64,000 bases of DNA from Larus michahellis (Eukaryota > Chordata > Aves > Charadriiformes > Laridae), in assembly GCF_964199755.1 (NCBI RefSeq), contig NC_133907.1, forward strand, positions 129,001-193,000. Direction: 5' to 3'. Under the pieces are notes generated by a model, which saw nothing but the letters and a program-made list of their open reading frames with translations, did no database searches and was not told the DNA's origin. Positions 47,513 to 58,980 of the stretch are shown here, one piece after another (within the stretch, counting starts at the first letter, position 1; each line of letters starts with the position of its first letter). The translations under genes were made by a program, and so were the position numbers.

Positions 47513-48160
47513 CTGACACAAAGGAAATACCTGTATCAGTACTATCCAGCTTTGTGACACATGTTCAAAGAAACACATAGGCACACAGAAAAGTTGAAGG
47601 ATGTCGCACAGACTCCCTTATTATCCTCCACTGTAAGCTGATGCTGAAGAACATGTTGGGATACTGCCCACTGACTTGGAGAAGGTCAGAGGTTTTCTTC
47701 CTCATCTTATTAAGGTTAGCAGAGAAAATAATCAGAATGCAGCAATGGTACCTTCCAAAATATCAAGGCCAAAGTAATGCTATCCTGAATGTATTCTTTA
47801 AAATAAAATTTTCCGTTCGGACAATTTATTCTGTGACACTGCCGAAAATCACATTTAAGGCACAAATATTGTATTTTGTTCTTATCACAGTGTCACTGAA
47901 AGTGAATGCTCTTACTGTATACTTTAAGCAGTTCACGTGCAAAAGATTTATCAAGAAGATAGCCTCAGAGTTTCCAGCATTTCAATTTTACTGTTTATTT
48001 ATGAACGATTTATCTTGCAAATAAATATAACTACACTATTTCAATTAGACTGCAGTGACAAAAGTTCTTATCTTCTTTAGGTAAATATAATCCCAAATCC
48101 AGCCATAGCTTGCTAAACCATCAATTGAAAAAGCAATAATTTTTCAGTGAATTTAAATAC

Positions 48161-48321
48161 CTGCTTACATGCGTAGTTGCACTGATCACATTTGAATCTT
48201 TTTTCATTTCTATCAGTCTTCTTGTGCTGAATAAGAGCATATCGCTCATGAAAACCAGCTTCACAGTAACTGCATTTAATTGCCACTGCCATGTAGGAAT
48301 GCAGATTTCACAAGTGGACAC
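48161..48321 (-). pseudogene. CTCFL: CTCFL pseudogene exon: end of finger 8, finger 9
   Basis: 161 bases, phase 1 in, with a CTGTTCAG acceptor and a CAG/GTATTT donor. It reads VHL[19 protein letters not shown], then [20 protein letters not shown], then [14 protein letters not shown] stands where VHLR has an arginine (CGA to TGA is the usual CpG decay). HKKTD has aspartate for the last zinc-binding histidine of a finger. Confidence 0.88.
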
Positions 48322-50089
48322 CTGAACAGTTAAAAGCAACTAATTTTAATGGTAATTTTTTTATTTCCACAATTTTGAACAAGAGTCAGACTGTGCATAG
48401 CCCCGAGTAATGCATACGTTGTAGAGAAAAACACAAAAAAAAGAACCTTCTGTGTTCTCTGCAGATTGCCAAATACACAATTTTTCAAACTAGTTTAAGA
48501 TAAACAAAGTTGCAGCAAGATGTTGTAACTTTTTAGAGAAATCTTACTGATTTTAATGGATATCATGGAACAAATCAAATCCTTTCAAAAATTCCAGTAA
48601 CTGCTTTTATCCATACACAAAAATTCATTTGAAAACGCTACCCAAAGTAGTATTTACAATATTAAAATGAAAATTGCAAAAATACACAAAGAAGTTATAT
48701 ATATGTAAATAACAATTCCACTTCTACCTTCAAATACTGAAATGGGCTCAAAGACATCAATGGGATCTTTATTTGAAAATATAAATAGATGCTAAAGGCA
48801 TCTTTGTATGTCTAAATATTTTTTTATTATAGCTTTTTCATATATTTCTGGAAACTTCATTCTGGGAATTTCAAAATTTCATACAGGTTTTGTTGGTATT
48901 GGTCAGATAAATTGCCTCAAATATAGTAAATATGCTAAATTTCTAGTACACTGATTTATTCATAAAACTATCGTCTGTACAAAAACATTTTCTCCCCAGA
49001 AAAGAAGACGAGTTTACACATGAAATTTATGGATAGGGACAACTTTACTGGTACTCGAAGCAAGTACTGTTCCAAATAAGAGTAGGTAAAAAATTTAGTA
49101 TATCAAATTATCAGAAAATGATGATGGCTTGTGTTTCAAAAACTGTGGTTTGTACAAGGAAAATTTTTAATTTATATTTTCCATTACAATTATAATTTTA
49201 ATTTACAGTTTCAGTATCAATCTGCATATCAGTTCTGTTTGATAATCATGTCAAAGTAAAAAATTCCATTATCTGCATATAGAATGAAAATGAACTTACG
49301 TAATGGTTTGTTCTTTGCATTCTGTGAGAAGACCTGAACTAGCTAAGACGCATTTGAGTTTACTGTGTCATGTTCAATGTTTCAGGTGTGTTATGTAGCC
49401 CAAAAATAATCTCCCAATAGTTAAGAGTTTTGAATGCTTGAAGCATAGTAAAACCATTGTCCACTGGATGGATGAAGTAAAAACTTAACTTGCATTTTAC
49501 TAACTAATGCAAATACAGTTATTTCTTTAAATTGCAAGGACAACGTACTCAGGGACTAAACACACAGAACAGTTTTAGACTAAGAAGTAAAAGCTTACTT
49601 GGTATATGCAAAACCCCATATATATTAAAACACTCAATCTGTTTTAGTTTCTCATATAGCTAGACGCCTATACACATACTAACTGCAGCTGAGAAAAACA
49701 GAATGCGAGAACTGAAATGGTTTTATATAGATCTGACTATTTTCTGTGGCTTTAACGAAAACAAACCTTTTCAATACCACCTGGACATACATTTTTGTGA
49801 GATACCTTCTTATTGAACAACAAAAGGTCACAATGCCACAGGTATCAAACAAAAGTTAAGCTAAATCTTTCCTACTTTGCATTTCAAACAAATCAACCAC
49901 AAGATGTCACCACATCTCCTCGCAGGAGAGACTTATCTGTAAAACAATGAATACATTTTCCACAGAAATATTCTGTAATGAAATAAAGTCACATATAACA
50001 TATTTGCTATCATTGTAAGCAGTGAAAATTAAAGATTTCACTGGTAACTATCTCTACATTTCATTTTCCATTTTTTCCTTTAAACTCAC

Positions 50090-50239
50090 CCAAGTCAGTT
50101 TTTCGTGCAATAAAGGCACCACAATGTGCACACTGGTATTTTGGCACATTTTCTACATGCTTCTGTAACATATGGATTTTCATGGTACCACTTTGAGAGA
50201 ATTTGGCCTGGCAAACATAACATTCATAGGGTTTTTCAC
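50090..50239 (-). pseudogene. CTCFL: CTCFL pseudogene exon: finger 7 and most of 8
   Basis: 150 bases, phase 1 in and 1 out, exactly as in CTCF, with a consensus GTGAGT donor. It reads [51 protein letters not shown]. All zinc ligands are present and there is no stop, so this exon alone looks functional. ENVPKYQC is the CTCFL form. Confidence 0.9.
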
Positions 50240-51550
50240 CTATAAAAAAAACATATTAAAGTAACATATGCTTAGAAACTCTACTTATTTGATACAAACG
50301 CAAAATTCCCACACATCTCAACATCCATGTTCTAACAGCAACAGTCTTCAGACCAACCAAAACGTTATTATTAGTTGACAATGCACAAAAGGCTAAAGTA
50401 GTCTACATAAGATTACATTGCTTATTACAATGCAAAAACTTGGCTTCCAGAATCTGAGTCAAACTGATGAAGCATAAAGCCATTAATATAATTCTAAACT
50501 ATTAATCAGGAATTATTTTAATTATCTTCTATTCTGTCTTGACTATTTAATGTAAAAAAATCTTCAAATGTGCAAGGAGAGAAAGTTAACAGCTGTCACA
50601 ACATCATGATAAAAGTGATTCAACACCAGCTATTGATAATGGTGGAGAGAAAGCAGTAAATTATTTCCTTGCCTTTCTTCACCAAAAAGTCACATCAGGT
50701 ATGAATACCATAAAAAAAATTACATCAACACTGGCAACTGACGCAGTCTCATAAAAGAGAAACAAGTAGTGCTGAGGACCCAACATGCACACGGATTTCG
50801 AACGAACTCCAGACTGGTTCTGCGGACTTAGTCCCTAACCAGTACTGGATAACACTCTTGGGACTCTTCTGGTTGACTCTCATTAAAATGGAATTCAGTT
50901 TAATTGCACCAAACTGCCTCAAGATATGGGCCAAAGCATGATAAGTGGAGATATTTGGAAGATTTGATTCAAACCACGCTCTCACACTCCGATTGAAACT
51001 AAAACACCAATCATAACATACATTACATATTATAATTGAGCTAAGTTAAACCCTAATGTCTATGATAGATACCAACAGCCTTCTCAGAAGGCGTGCACAC
51101 CACAGAGCCATGACTGGAACACACTGCTTTCAAAGTTAAAACAATTTAATTCTCTGCTGACCAAATTAGTTAGTAGCAATTTGGGTCTGCAACAATGTCC
51201 ATGTTTTGAACAGGCATTTTAACCTCTCCCGTCAGACACATCTCCACATAACTAACTAATTGCGAAATAAAAGTGACAACTTGATCCACAGAAAACAGGA
51301 TAGCATAAATGTTTTCCTAATATCAAAAAAGTTTAGGAAGAACGGCAAGACTGCAACTACTAGCACTGTACAGCTAGACTTCCAATAGCCAAATCCAGAA
51401 AATTTAAAGAGAACATGTTTTTCAGGCACGTTTTTACTCAAAACCACAAATGAAAAAAGTGCTAATTTAGAGCCTGAAATTAGATCACTCTAACCCTATG
51501 AATGTTAAGGGCCTAAGGACATGGACTTGATCATTACATCAGAGTCCTAC

Positions 51551-51671
51551 CTGAATGGGTTATCATGTGCCTTTTCAGTTTATATGCATCTTTGCCAGCA
51601 TAACTGCAAAGGTCACAGGCATAAGGATGCTCTTCTGTATGTAAGCAAATATGTCGTTTCATTTTGCTCGC
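51551..51671 (-). pseudogene. CTCFL: CTCFL pseudogene exon: end of finger 5, finger 6
   Basis: 121 bases, phase 0 in and 1 out, identical in length to the CTCF exon. It reads [40 protein letters not shown]. The four zinc ligands of the finger are kept and there is no stop. The linker HTGERPF has become HTEEHPY, which would weaken a normal finger linker. Confidence 0.88.
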
Positions 51672-53614
51672 CTAGTATAAAAAGTATTCTGCGGTAACAT
51701 TTACATTAGAGACATAATCAATTAAAACATACGCAATTTTACAAACTACATCTATTGCAATTTTATATATTGCATCAATCCCAGAATTATCTTTTCCCCA
51801 CCCCCATCCTCCCTTTTCCTGTAAAATCAGCCTGCTGCGGTTTTAGGTAACATTTCTGTACTCTTTCCCCAGATGATCTTACTTCCACGTTTAGTTTCAA
51901 CATAAGCAAAAGGAGAAATTTTATAATAAGAACATAAAAGCTAGAATTTTGAAATTAGCTGAAGGGGATACCTACTACCGTCACATTACTTGGACATGCC
52001 AAACAAAGTTCTTTGAAAATACTCAAGAAAATAACTGAGACCAAACTCATTAACCAAAGTCTTTATTAACCTTCAAGTCCCAATGAAGCACTTTCATTGG
52101 AAAAGTTTAATTCATTCTACTTTTTTTATACTGTCTTGTGATATGTTCTACCTAAATATTGTAGGTATGAAAGGTAAAATTAGGAGTTACCTAATGTTCA
52201 ATTCCCCCATTTATAAACATCATTAATGAATTCACTGCTAGATCCACTGAAATCTACAACACTATTCACTTAAATAAAATTAAACATGATTGCCAGTCTT
52301 TGCTATACAAAAGTCAAATCACATGCACGGTATTAGTAGGGGGCTGCATCAGCTCTCCTCATTCAGGTAAGGCTTACAGCAATATTAGTGAGAACTCTGC
52401 AACAGCAATGAGTACTGAACACTTCCTTATCAAAACAAGGGAAAAAATAGGATACTTTAACATAAATCGACAAGGTTTTTAGAGATGCAAGCTATCCAAA
52501 AATCTACTTAATAAGATAAGGTGTGTGGAATAAAGTTGAGGCTTGCTTACAGCTCTAGATCTGGGCACAGCACATAAAAAAAATTAGATATTGAATATCC
52601 ACTAAACTGTGACAGTGATTCAATCATCGGTGCGTGACTGAAAGCCTATTTTTTTCCAAGTGAACCCTTAGGCAGTCTTTAACTTTTTTACTTTTAGATT
52701 AAGAAAGTTTCAATCCTGTAAAAAGAACAAACATCATCATGTTTAACGTATAAACACAATACATGAGCTTCATTTTAGACATTAGCCAGTCTTGTGGCTT
52801 GTGGCATATGGAATGAAGTATAAAGGAGGATCAAGTATGCTTTTGTAGGATCAAATTCACACAAACACATTGTCTAGCAGCAATTTTAGCATAATAAAAA
52901 AGAAAATGCCCTTAAAATGTAACTAGTTTTGAAAAGCTAAATAATTGTACAAATACTAATTTAAAGCAACTCATTTATAAATATTACTACATGGACAAAG
53001 TAAGGATACAAGGAATTCAGATTACTTGTTCCTTTTTTGAGGGGCGATGGGAATCAAAAGATGTGCATACAAATGAGACGTACGACACCACAAAGTTTTA
53101 GTAAACGGCTATCTTGCAGTAATACTGAAGTAATACAGCAGACAAATTCAACCCATCATTGTGGTCCACAGCCGTTAGCAGAGCCTCGTGGTCTTTGCTT
53201 CTATCCTATTATACATGGGCCACTGGTTCCTGGGGTCCAGCAGATCTCCCTACCTTTACAGCCTCTACAATCCTCTTTCACAGTATTGAAGTATGACAGC
53301 AACCACAAGTTTGGCCATTCCTTCCAATTCAGAATGCAGATATACAACCACATCACAAGTCCTAGTACTGTAGATTGACATCCGCAACTAACTCTGTAAT
53401 GGATTGAGTTGATCTCACATAGAAATCTGGCAATAACCCAGGATTATAACAACAACCCGGACAGTACGATATATGCACAGGTAGGTCTGAATTTAGCAGA
53501 AACTTCTCGAGGTTAAAAATCTGAGCAAAAATGTTGTAACTTGATAGTACATTAAAGTCTTAGTATGCGAAAGCCTACAAACCCTCCCCAAAGATTCAGT
53601 AATGCTGTACTTAC

Positions 53615-53748
53615 TTCTACACCAGAATATTTACACACTGAACACTTGAAAGGTTTTTCTAAAGTATGCTTGTAACGCCTGTGTCATAAAAGTTCAGCAC
53701 CGGTCACAAACGCCATATCACAGTCACTGCATTTATAGGGTCTGGTCC
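53615..53748 (-). pseudogene. CTCFL: CTCFL pseudogene exon: finger 4 and part of 5
   Basis: 134 bases, phase 1 in, consensus CTTACAG acceptor and GTAAGT donor. It reads [20 protein letters not shown], stop, [26 protein letters not shown] replaces arginine of ELVRHRRYKH, again CGA to TGA. PYKC agrees with CTCFL (CTCF has PHKC). Confidence 0.9.
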
Positions 53749-54075
53749 CTGTAAGAATACACTGTGTCTTAGAATTTTATTTAACGACACAATGGTAAGA
53801 TCTGTCTGCCTTAAATCAACTGCACAAGTTTTAATAGAACCTTTGCTGAGATTCTGAATTTTTATATACAATGAATGTACACCATAAATTTATTATAAAC
53901 ATGATTTATCAATTTGCTTCATATGGTTATATAGCAAAACGAAAACAGCACAAAAAATTCTATTATGCACATAGGAATCAGACACAACTGAAATCAATAT
54001 TCAGTTGACAAAAATTTTTAGGAAAGTATTTTAAGAAAATAAATTAATACATATAGACAGTTTCTAACTAGAGAC

Positions 54076-54250
54076 CATGTCTTTTCAGCGTGGAGCTCCG
54101 GCAGAGGTGACACAAATGATGTTTGTCATCAGAATGGGTTCTCACATGATGATTAAGACTTGATGTTCTGAGCGAGGTGAATGTGCACAAGACACAGCTG
54201 AAAACTGCTTTTTCTCCCGTGGGAACAAACACACATTTATATCGTATGAC
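54076..54250 (-). pseudogene. CTCFL: CTCFL pseudogene exon: fingers 1-3 region, damaged
   Basis: A TTATAG acceptor at 54,250 opens a frame with FSCVLCTFTSLRTSSLNHHV, RTHSDDKHHLCHLC and RSSTLKRHGL, then TAG. CTCFL has FHCDVCMFTSSRMSSFNRHM followed by HTSEKPHLCHLC. After HLCHLC the next finger is shortened by about four residues and lost a ligand histidine, and no donor is clear. The left edge is approximate. Confidence 0.75.
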
Positions 54251-55899
54251 CTATAAAATAACAACTTTTTTAAAAAAATAGTACCAATTTCAATATAGTT
54301 CCTCTACTTTGTGTAAAACTACTTCATACTTCTAAATAAGAGGGCTTCAAAATACATCACAAAAAAAAAAAATCAAGCCGTCAGGTAGAAATTACTATCT
54401 ATTTAAGACTTTAGTCATTTGCCCAAAAAATAGTGCCATTTGTTAGTGATACAGTTTAGAACCTAATCCCAGGAAACCTAACTCTTAGCCTAGCTCTCAC
54501 CTCCAAGACAGGATGAAACTTCCTCTCGATAGCATCATTAAGATGTGGTTCATCAAGGCACTTACAACCTGTGCAACACACTTCTTGATGACAACTGTAT
54601 AATCAGTACTAAGTAAGCTTGTTCAAAGATTCGGAAATGACAGGTTAAGCCATTCTCAGCTTTCTGGTAGTCCTGAATCCATAAAGTGTATGTAAAAAAC
54701 ATCATAATGTAAAAGCCTCTTTAAAATTATTAGCTGAATTTGAGGGGAAAAAAGATCAATTCCTTGAAGAAGTCACAGAATAAATTTATGCTTTCTATAT
54801 TACGTAACATTTCTAAGTTCATGGCACAGTAGTAATGAATTTCTATTGAGCTTAACAAGTTGAAGAGTGAATGTGCGACACTTTCTGTTTTGAAGAAGAT
54901 CTGAAACTGTGAAATGGCAAATACGTCATATCTGAAGAGGCTTCCCAGAACAGTTGCCTCAGCTCCCAAGTGCACTTTGTAATGATTTTCACACTGAGAC
55001 CAAAATGGATTTTATACAATGCTTTACATCACCCAGAGATATGCAGCTAACACTTCGCTTCAATAACAGCAAACAAAAACACTTTATTGTTATTTATTCA
55101 TTATGGATTCATGCCCACACAAAAGAACATTGTTAGCTTTGTTAAAGCTGCTCAAACGTGCCTCCTATAAACGCAGTTAACTAAAACAAGGGACACTAAC
55201 AATTTGTACAATATCCATACTTTAAACAACCTCAGCCAAGATACCTTAATATCCACATACTATGACACGCGCTTTTACAGACTCTTCAACATTACTGATG
55301 TCATCCAACTTTTACAGTACACACATACATTTTCTAGGGAAACAGTTGCTTATCCGTTCCCTTCTAAGTCGGTCCTTAGCTTCTGCAACATACTTTTCCG
55401 TTGCTAAAATCTGAAATCAGCCATTTTCTGTGACATTTACTTTGCTTATAGGAGATACCTTGCTGACAGGCATTGATACTCGCCCACCAGCCTCAGCCGG
55501 CAACTTGGAACCACTCTAAGCTCATCCATAAATCCCTGAAGAAGCACATTTTGAAGCTGAATGCAGGAACTAAGAAAGACTAAGTAAATTACTAGATTTA
55601 TTCAAAGGCATTTACACAATATTAACTTTGACATCTCCCCGGAGGTTTCAAATACTACATACTGTTCAAAAGTCCATTAATTTCTAAATGCCGTCCAAAA
55701 TGTGTCTCCTGAACACAACACAGATGACATCATCCAGAACAAGTACCTTTTATCACTTAAGGCTGAAGGGTGTTATTCCTTCTTCCAAATTTCCACAGAA
55801 TATTAGATTTAACCTAATCTGAATTTAACAATTAACACTGTGAATATTTAATACAAAATTTCAACCTCGCTTCAAAATCTAACTTAACATATGTTATCT

Positions 55900-56183
55900 A
55901 AAAATGGACTACAAAGATTAACTTTTTACATTTTTTCTGATGCAGAGCACAAATCTGAAATTTTAAGATTCTTGGGATTTCTTACAACTGTTTGTTCTGA
56001 CAGAGTTGCATATTCCTGCTCTTTACCGTCATCACATGAGTCTGACAAATCATCACTGGCTTTGCAGCTCTGGCTCTTTGTTTCCCCAAGAGTGAGAAAA
56101 AGTTCCTGTCCTCCCCCCTTTTCACATGGGGTCAGTTGCTGGACCTTATTTTCAAACACAATGACATCATTATCTCCGTCAAT
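55900..56183 (-). pseudogene. CTCFL: Candidate CTCFL N-terminal acidic exon
   Basis: A TTTAAATAG acceptor at 56,183 starts IDGDNDVIVFENKVQQLTPC and the frame stays open about 85 codons. It is acidic and Ser-rich (KASDDLSDSCDDGKEQEY), in the place where CTCFL has a poorly conserved acidic stretch just before the first finger. Placement supports it; sequence similarity alone is weak. Confidence 0.5.
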
Positions 56184-56697
56184 CTATTTAAAAAAGAAAA
56201 CGCTTTACAATTTCCCTAACCAAAGGCAGTCACTAGTAGCAAAACAACTGAGCTATCAACAAGATGCAAGCTGCTAATTAATTTTGATTTTCAGCCTTAA
56301 ATGCAACAAAAAATTTGCATTTAACATACAGCAGCCTAACTGGTAGGTGAACACTTACTAAAATTGAGCCCTAGCTCTTCAAGATTTTATATAACATTTC
56401 AAAGCGTCATTTTAGGATTACAGCACTGAGAACATAGAAAATTTTATCCTCATTTTCAAAAAACATTTTAAATTTAACTTCAGTACATCTACCTTTTAAA
56501 AGAAAAGGACAAGAAAGCACGCTCTCAACTTTTTACCAAACTAATATAGGATTTTTGCAGCCTACTTGTAATGCTTATATATTTTTGTCACATGGCAATT
56601 AACAAGGTTGTGATACTTTTTGCATTAGATAAACTTAAACATGACTATACCTCAGAAACTATCTAGGGTGGCACCAGAGTTTTAGAAGAAAAAGAAA

Positions 56698-57042
56698 TCA
56701 TAGAATCACAGAATTGGTAGGGTTGGAAGGGACCTTAAAGATCATCCAGTTCCACCCCCCCTGCCATGGGCACGGACACCTCCCACTAGATGGGGTTGCT
56801 CAGAGCCCCATCCAGCCTGGCCTTAAAAACTTCCAAGAATGGGGCTTCCACCACCTCTCTGGGCAACCTGTTCCGGTGTCTCACCACCCTCATGGTGAGG
56901 AACTTCTTCCTAACATCTAGTCTGAACCGACCCATCTCTAGTTTTAATCCATTTCCTCTAGTCCTACCATTACCCGACATCCTAAAAAGTTCCTCACCAG
57001 CTTCCTTGTAGGCCCCCTTAAGATACTGGTAGGCCACATGTT
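56698..57042 (-). mobile_element. CR1 LINE 3' end in a CTCFL intron
   Basis: The plus strand starts TCATAGAATCACAGAATTGG and continues GGTTGGAAGGGACCTTAAAG, the reverse complement of the standard CR1 3' end. The minus-strand frame contains GRFRLDVRKKFLTMRVVRH and LDGALSNPI, the usual C-terminus of CR1 ORF2. It is about 345 bases, 5'-truncated as is typical. Confidence 0.92.
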
Positions 57043-57471
57043 ATTATAAAACCAATAGCTAGAACGGAATAAATACCAATGTTCGTACGTACTTTTAATA
57101 AAAATGCATTTCAAATGAGATCATATTACACTTCCAGCTTTAATGACAACTGCTGTATTGTACTTACACAGCAAAAGAAGGGAAATTGTCTAACAATACT
57201 TAACAGATCTAGGCTGTTAAACCAAATGGCACCAAACTGGCAAACTGAATAAAAACTTGTCTGAACTTCAACAGGTTAGTCATCTTGAAAAGGTAAATTT
57301 TTAGTTTGCCTTTTTAAACATGGGATGAAATTATAAAAAGCTGTACAAAGGATTAGATACTTAAGTGCAACAAATTTGAATGCCTAGAAAAAATAATATT
57401 GAGGTCAGAACAAATCAGTGTGATAGTACAAGCTAATGTATTGCCATCTTTGCCACATCCAGAAACTGCAC

Positions 57472-57886
57472 CTCAATCAGTAGCATGCCTGGTGGTTTCT
57501 CTGATGGCTTGCTTTCTGAACTCTTTGCTAGCCCTCCTTCTTGCAAAATGTTAACCAGAGTCAGCCCTAAGTCATAAAAAACACGGATCCCTTCCCACAC
57601 ACTTACAGCCATACCTGATGGCACGCCGTGCTGCACACCCTGCCCCAGCCGCACCACCACCCCAGCCGGCGCTGCCAGCACCTCCCGCGCAGGGACAGTT
57701 ATCAGACAGACCCCCTCCCAGTCCGCCTTCGCTGGCTGCAGTGTCAGCAAGTGTTTTTCACCCTCTTCAGGAGACAGGGACAACACTGGGGGGACACCTG
57801 CTCCCATCCACATGTCAAATCCCGAACCCTGGCCACTGGCACGGCTCCTCTCCTTCACTTGAGTTATCCTGTCCCCATCTCACCCT
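57472..57886 (-). pseudogene. CTCFL: CTCFL pseudogene first coding exon
   Basis: An open minus-strand frame of about 138 codons. The part VLSLSPEEGEKHLLTLQ resembles VLAPSEESEKYILTLQ of mammalian CTCFL, followed by the same kind of V-, L- and G-rich stretch and, at the end, PPGMLLIE against TGLIKLE. The frame has a stop upstream at about 57,886 and no methionine in the expected place, so the start is lost or lies in another exon. A GTGCAG donor is possible at 57,471. Confidence 0.65.
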
Positions 57887-57979
57887 CCTCTTCTGTCCCT
57901 ATTTTCCTCTGCAGCCCTGATTTGGTGAAAGGCTCCAGCAGCTCTAAGGCCAGGTACAGCTCTGAGTGAACCTGTTCAA

Positions 57980-58550
57980 AAGGGGAGGTTAAAAACGAGG
58001 GCAAATCACAGACTTCCAGGAGAACCCCCTGGCCCTGCCTCGCATTCCAGCCCTCGAACCACCTTGCTGGCCTGCCCGCAGACCTGCCGTGCGCCGACTA
58101 CTACAGCACGCCTGCCACCCCCGCACTGACGACCCCTGCCCGCAGTCCCACTCCCACAGCCTCCCGGCCGGCCCTCACCCCCTCAAGCTCCCCCTGCTCC
58201 TGGGACAGGGGCTCCCCCCACCCCAATCCACCTCACGGCCCCGCAGGAGGAAGGCTCCCACCTTCCCGCCCACCAATCTGCTCCCGCGGCGGCGGTGGGC
58301 CCAGCCCCCGGGGGGCGGGCAGCCTCGGCACCTCGCGAGCGTGTCGGCCGGGCGCGCGTCCCGAACCCGGCTGCTTCCCCTCCGGGCGAGGGGGACGGAG
58401 AAGGGGCTCTGCGCTAAGTGGCCCCTTCCCTCTTATGCCCCTCAGCATGGGCGGCTCCGCGGCCCCGGGGGCGGTCCGCCCCCTCGGCGGCAGCCGGGCT
58501 GGGGGGAAGCCCGCTCGTGGGCAGCATCTCCTGTCTGGAAGAGCTGGTTC
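57980..58550 (-). promoter_or_regulatory. CpG island at the 5' end of CTCFL
   Basis: CpG-rich sequence, densest at 58,230-58,520, with GC boxes such as CCCGGGGGGCGGGC (about 58,307) and GGGGGCGGTCCGCC (about 58,467). It lies just upstream of the first CTCFL exon in a stretch that is otherwise AT-rich, so it is the likely ancestral promoter. The island has outlived the open reading frame, which suggests it is still unmethylated in the germline or used in the other direction. Confidence 0.65.
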
Positions 58551-58697
58551 CGCAGCTGTTAATTACCCAGGAGGTGCCAAGGACCTGATGTGGGCTAACC
58601 TCCAAAGGCCTCTCCGTGCAAGTGGAGCCCGACGCTCAGCAAAGAGCTTTTCTCACAGCAGAAGTGCGGCAAATCCGTGCCACTAGGCAGCAGGGCC

Positions 58698-58980
58698 TCC
58701 TATAAAAGCAGGCTGCTGTTTTGTCACATTCGAGTCCAAGATGAAGATCTCTCTTAGTTGTAGGCCCTTGACCTTCTGCTCCCACTTGGCTGGAGACCAT
58801 GGGGCTGAGCTCAATTGGTTTCCCCACTTGCAAAATATTTTAAGTACTTCCCATGTTTCTCTCAGGGAAGCACTTCAGCCTGGGTGCCATGTCACTGGAG
58901 TGCTGCTGAAGAGCTGGCTGACTGCTAGTGCCGCAGCATCTCATACCCTGGGAGCTGAAGGATTTTACAAAATTGGCTGA
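58698..58980 (+). other. TATA-headed short open frame near the CpG island
   Basis: CCTATAAAAGCAGG at 58,698 is followed at 58,741 by ATG in fair context (A at -3) and a 79-codon frame starting MKISLSC. There is no recognisable domain; a signal peptide is not clear. It could be a divergent transcript from the CTCFL island or chance. Confidence that it is a gene is low. Confidence 0.2.

Larger units (their letters stand above)
47330..58000 (-). pseudogene. CTCFL: CTCFL (BORIS) unitary pseudogene, whole visible locus
   Basis: CTCFL is the germline paralogue of CTCF; it uses eleven C2H2 zinc fingers to bind CTCF-type DNA sites in testis. Here two N-terminal exons and six zinc-finger exons lie in the right order on the minus strand with introns kept, so this is not a processed copy. 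Five finger exons have sizes and phases (134, 121, 150, 161 and 183 bases) that equal the codon counts of CTCF and CTCFL. Residues choose CTCFL over [12 protein letters not shown] (CTCF has ENVAKFHC) and PTVYECPKCGKGYSLW (CTCFL PTVYKCSKCGKGFSRW). In-frame stops in at least three finger exons and a lost zinc ligand make it non-functional. The C-terminal exons were not found. Confidence 0.88.

Noticed and set aside
47641-48024. A 127-codon plus-strand frame between CTCFL exons
   Set aside because: It is antisense and intronic, AT-rich, and has no recognisable similarity.
47330-54250. A diverged copy of CTCF itself, or a processed pseudogene
   Set aside because: Introns are kept at the right phases, and residues at [12 protein letters not shown] and PTVYECPKCGKG agree with CTCFL and not with CTCF.
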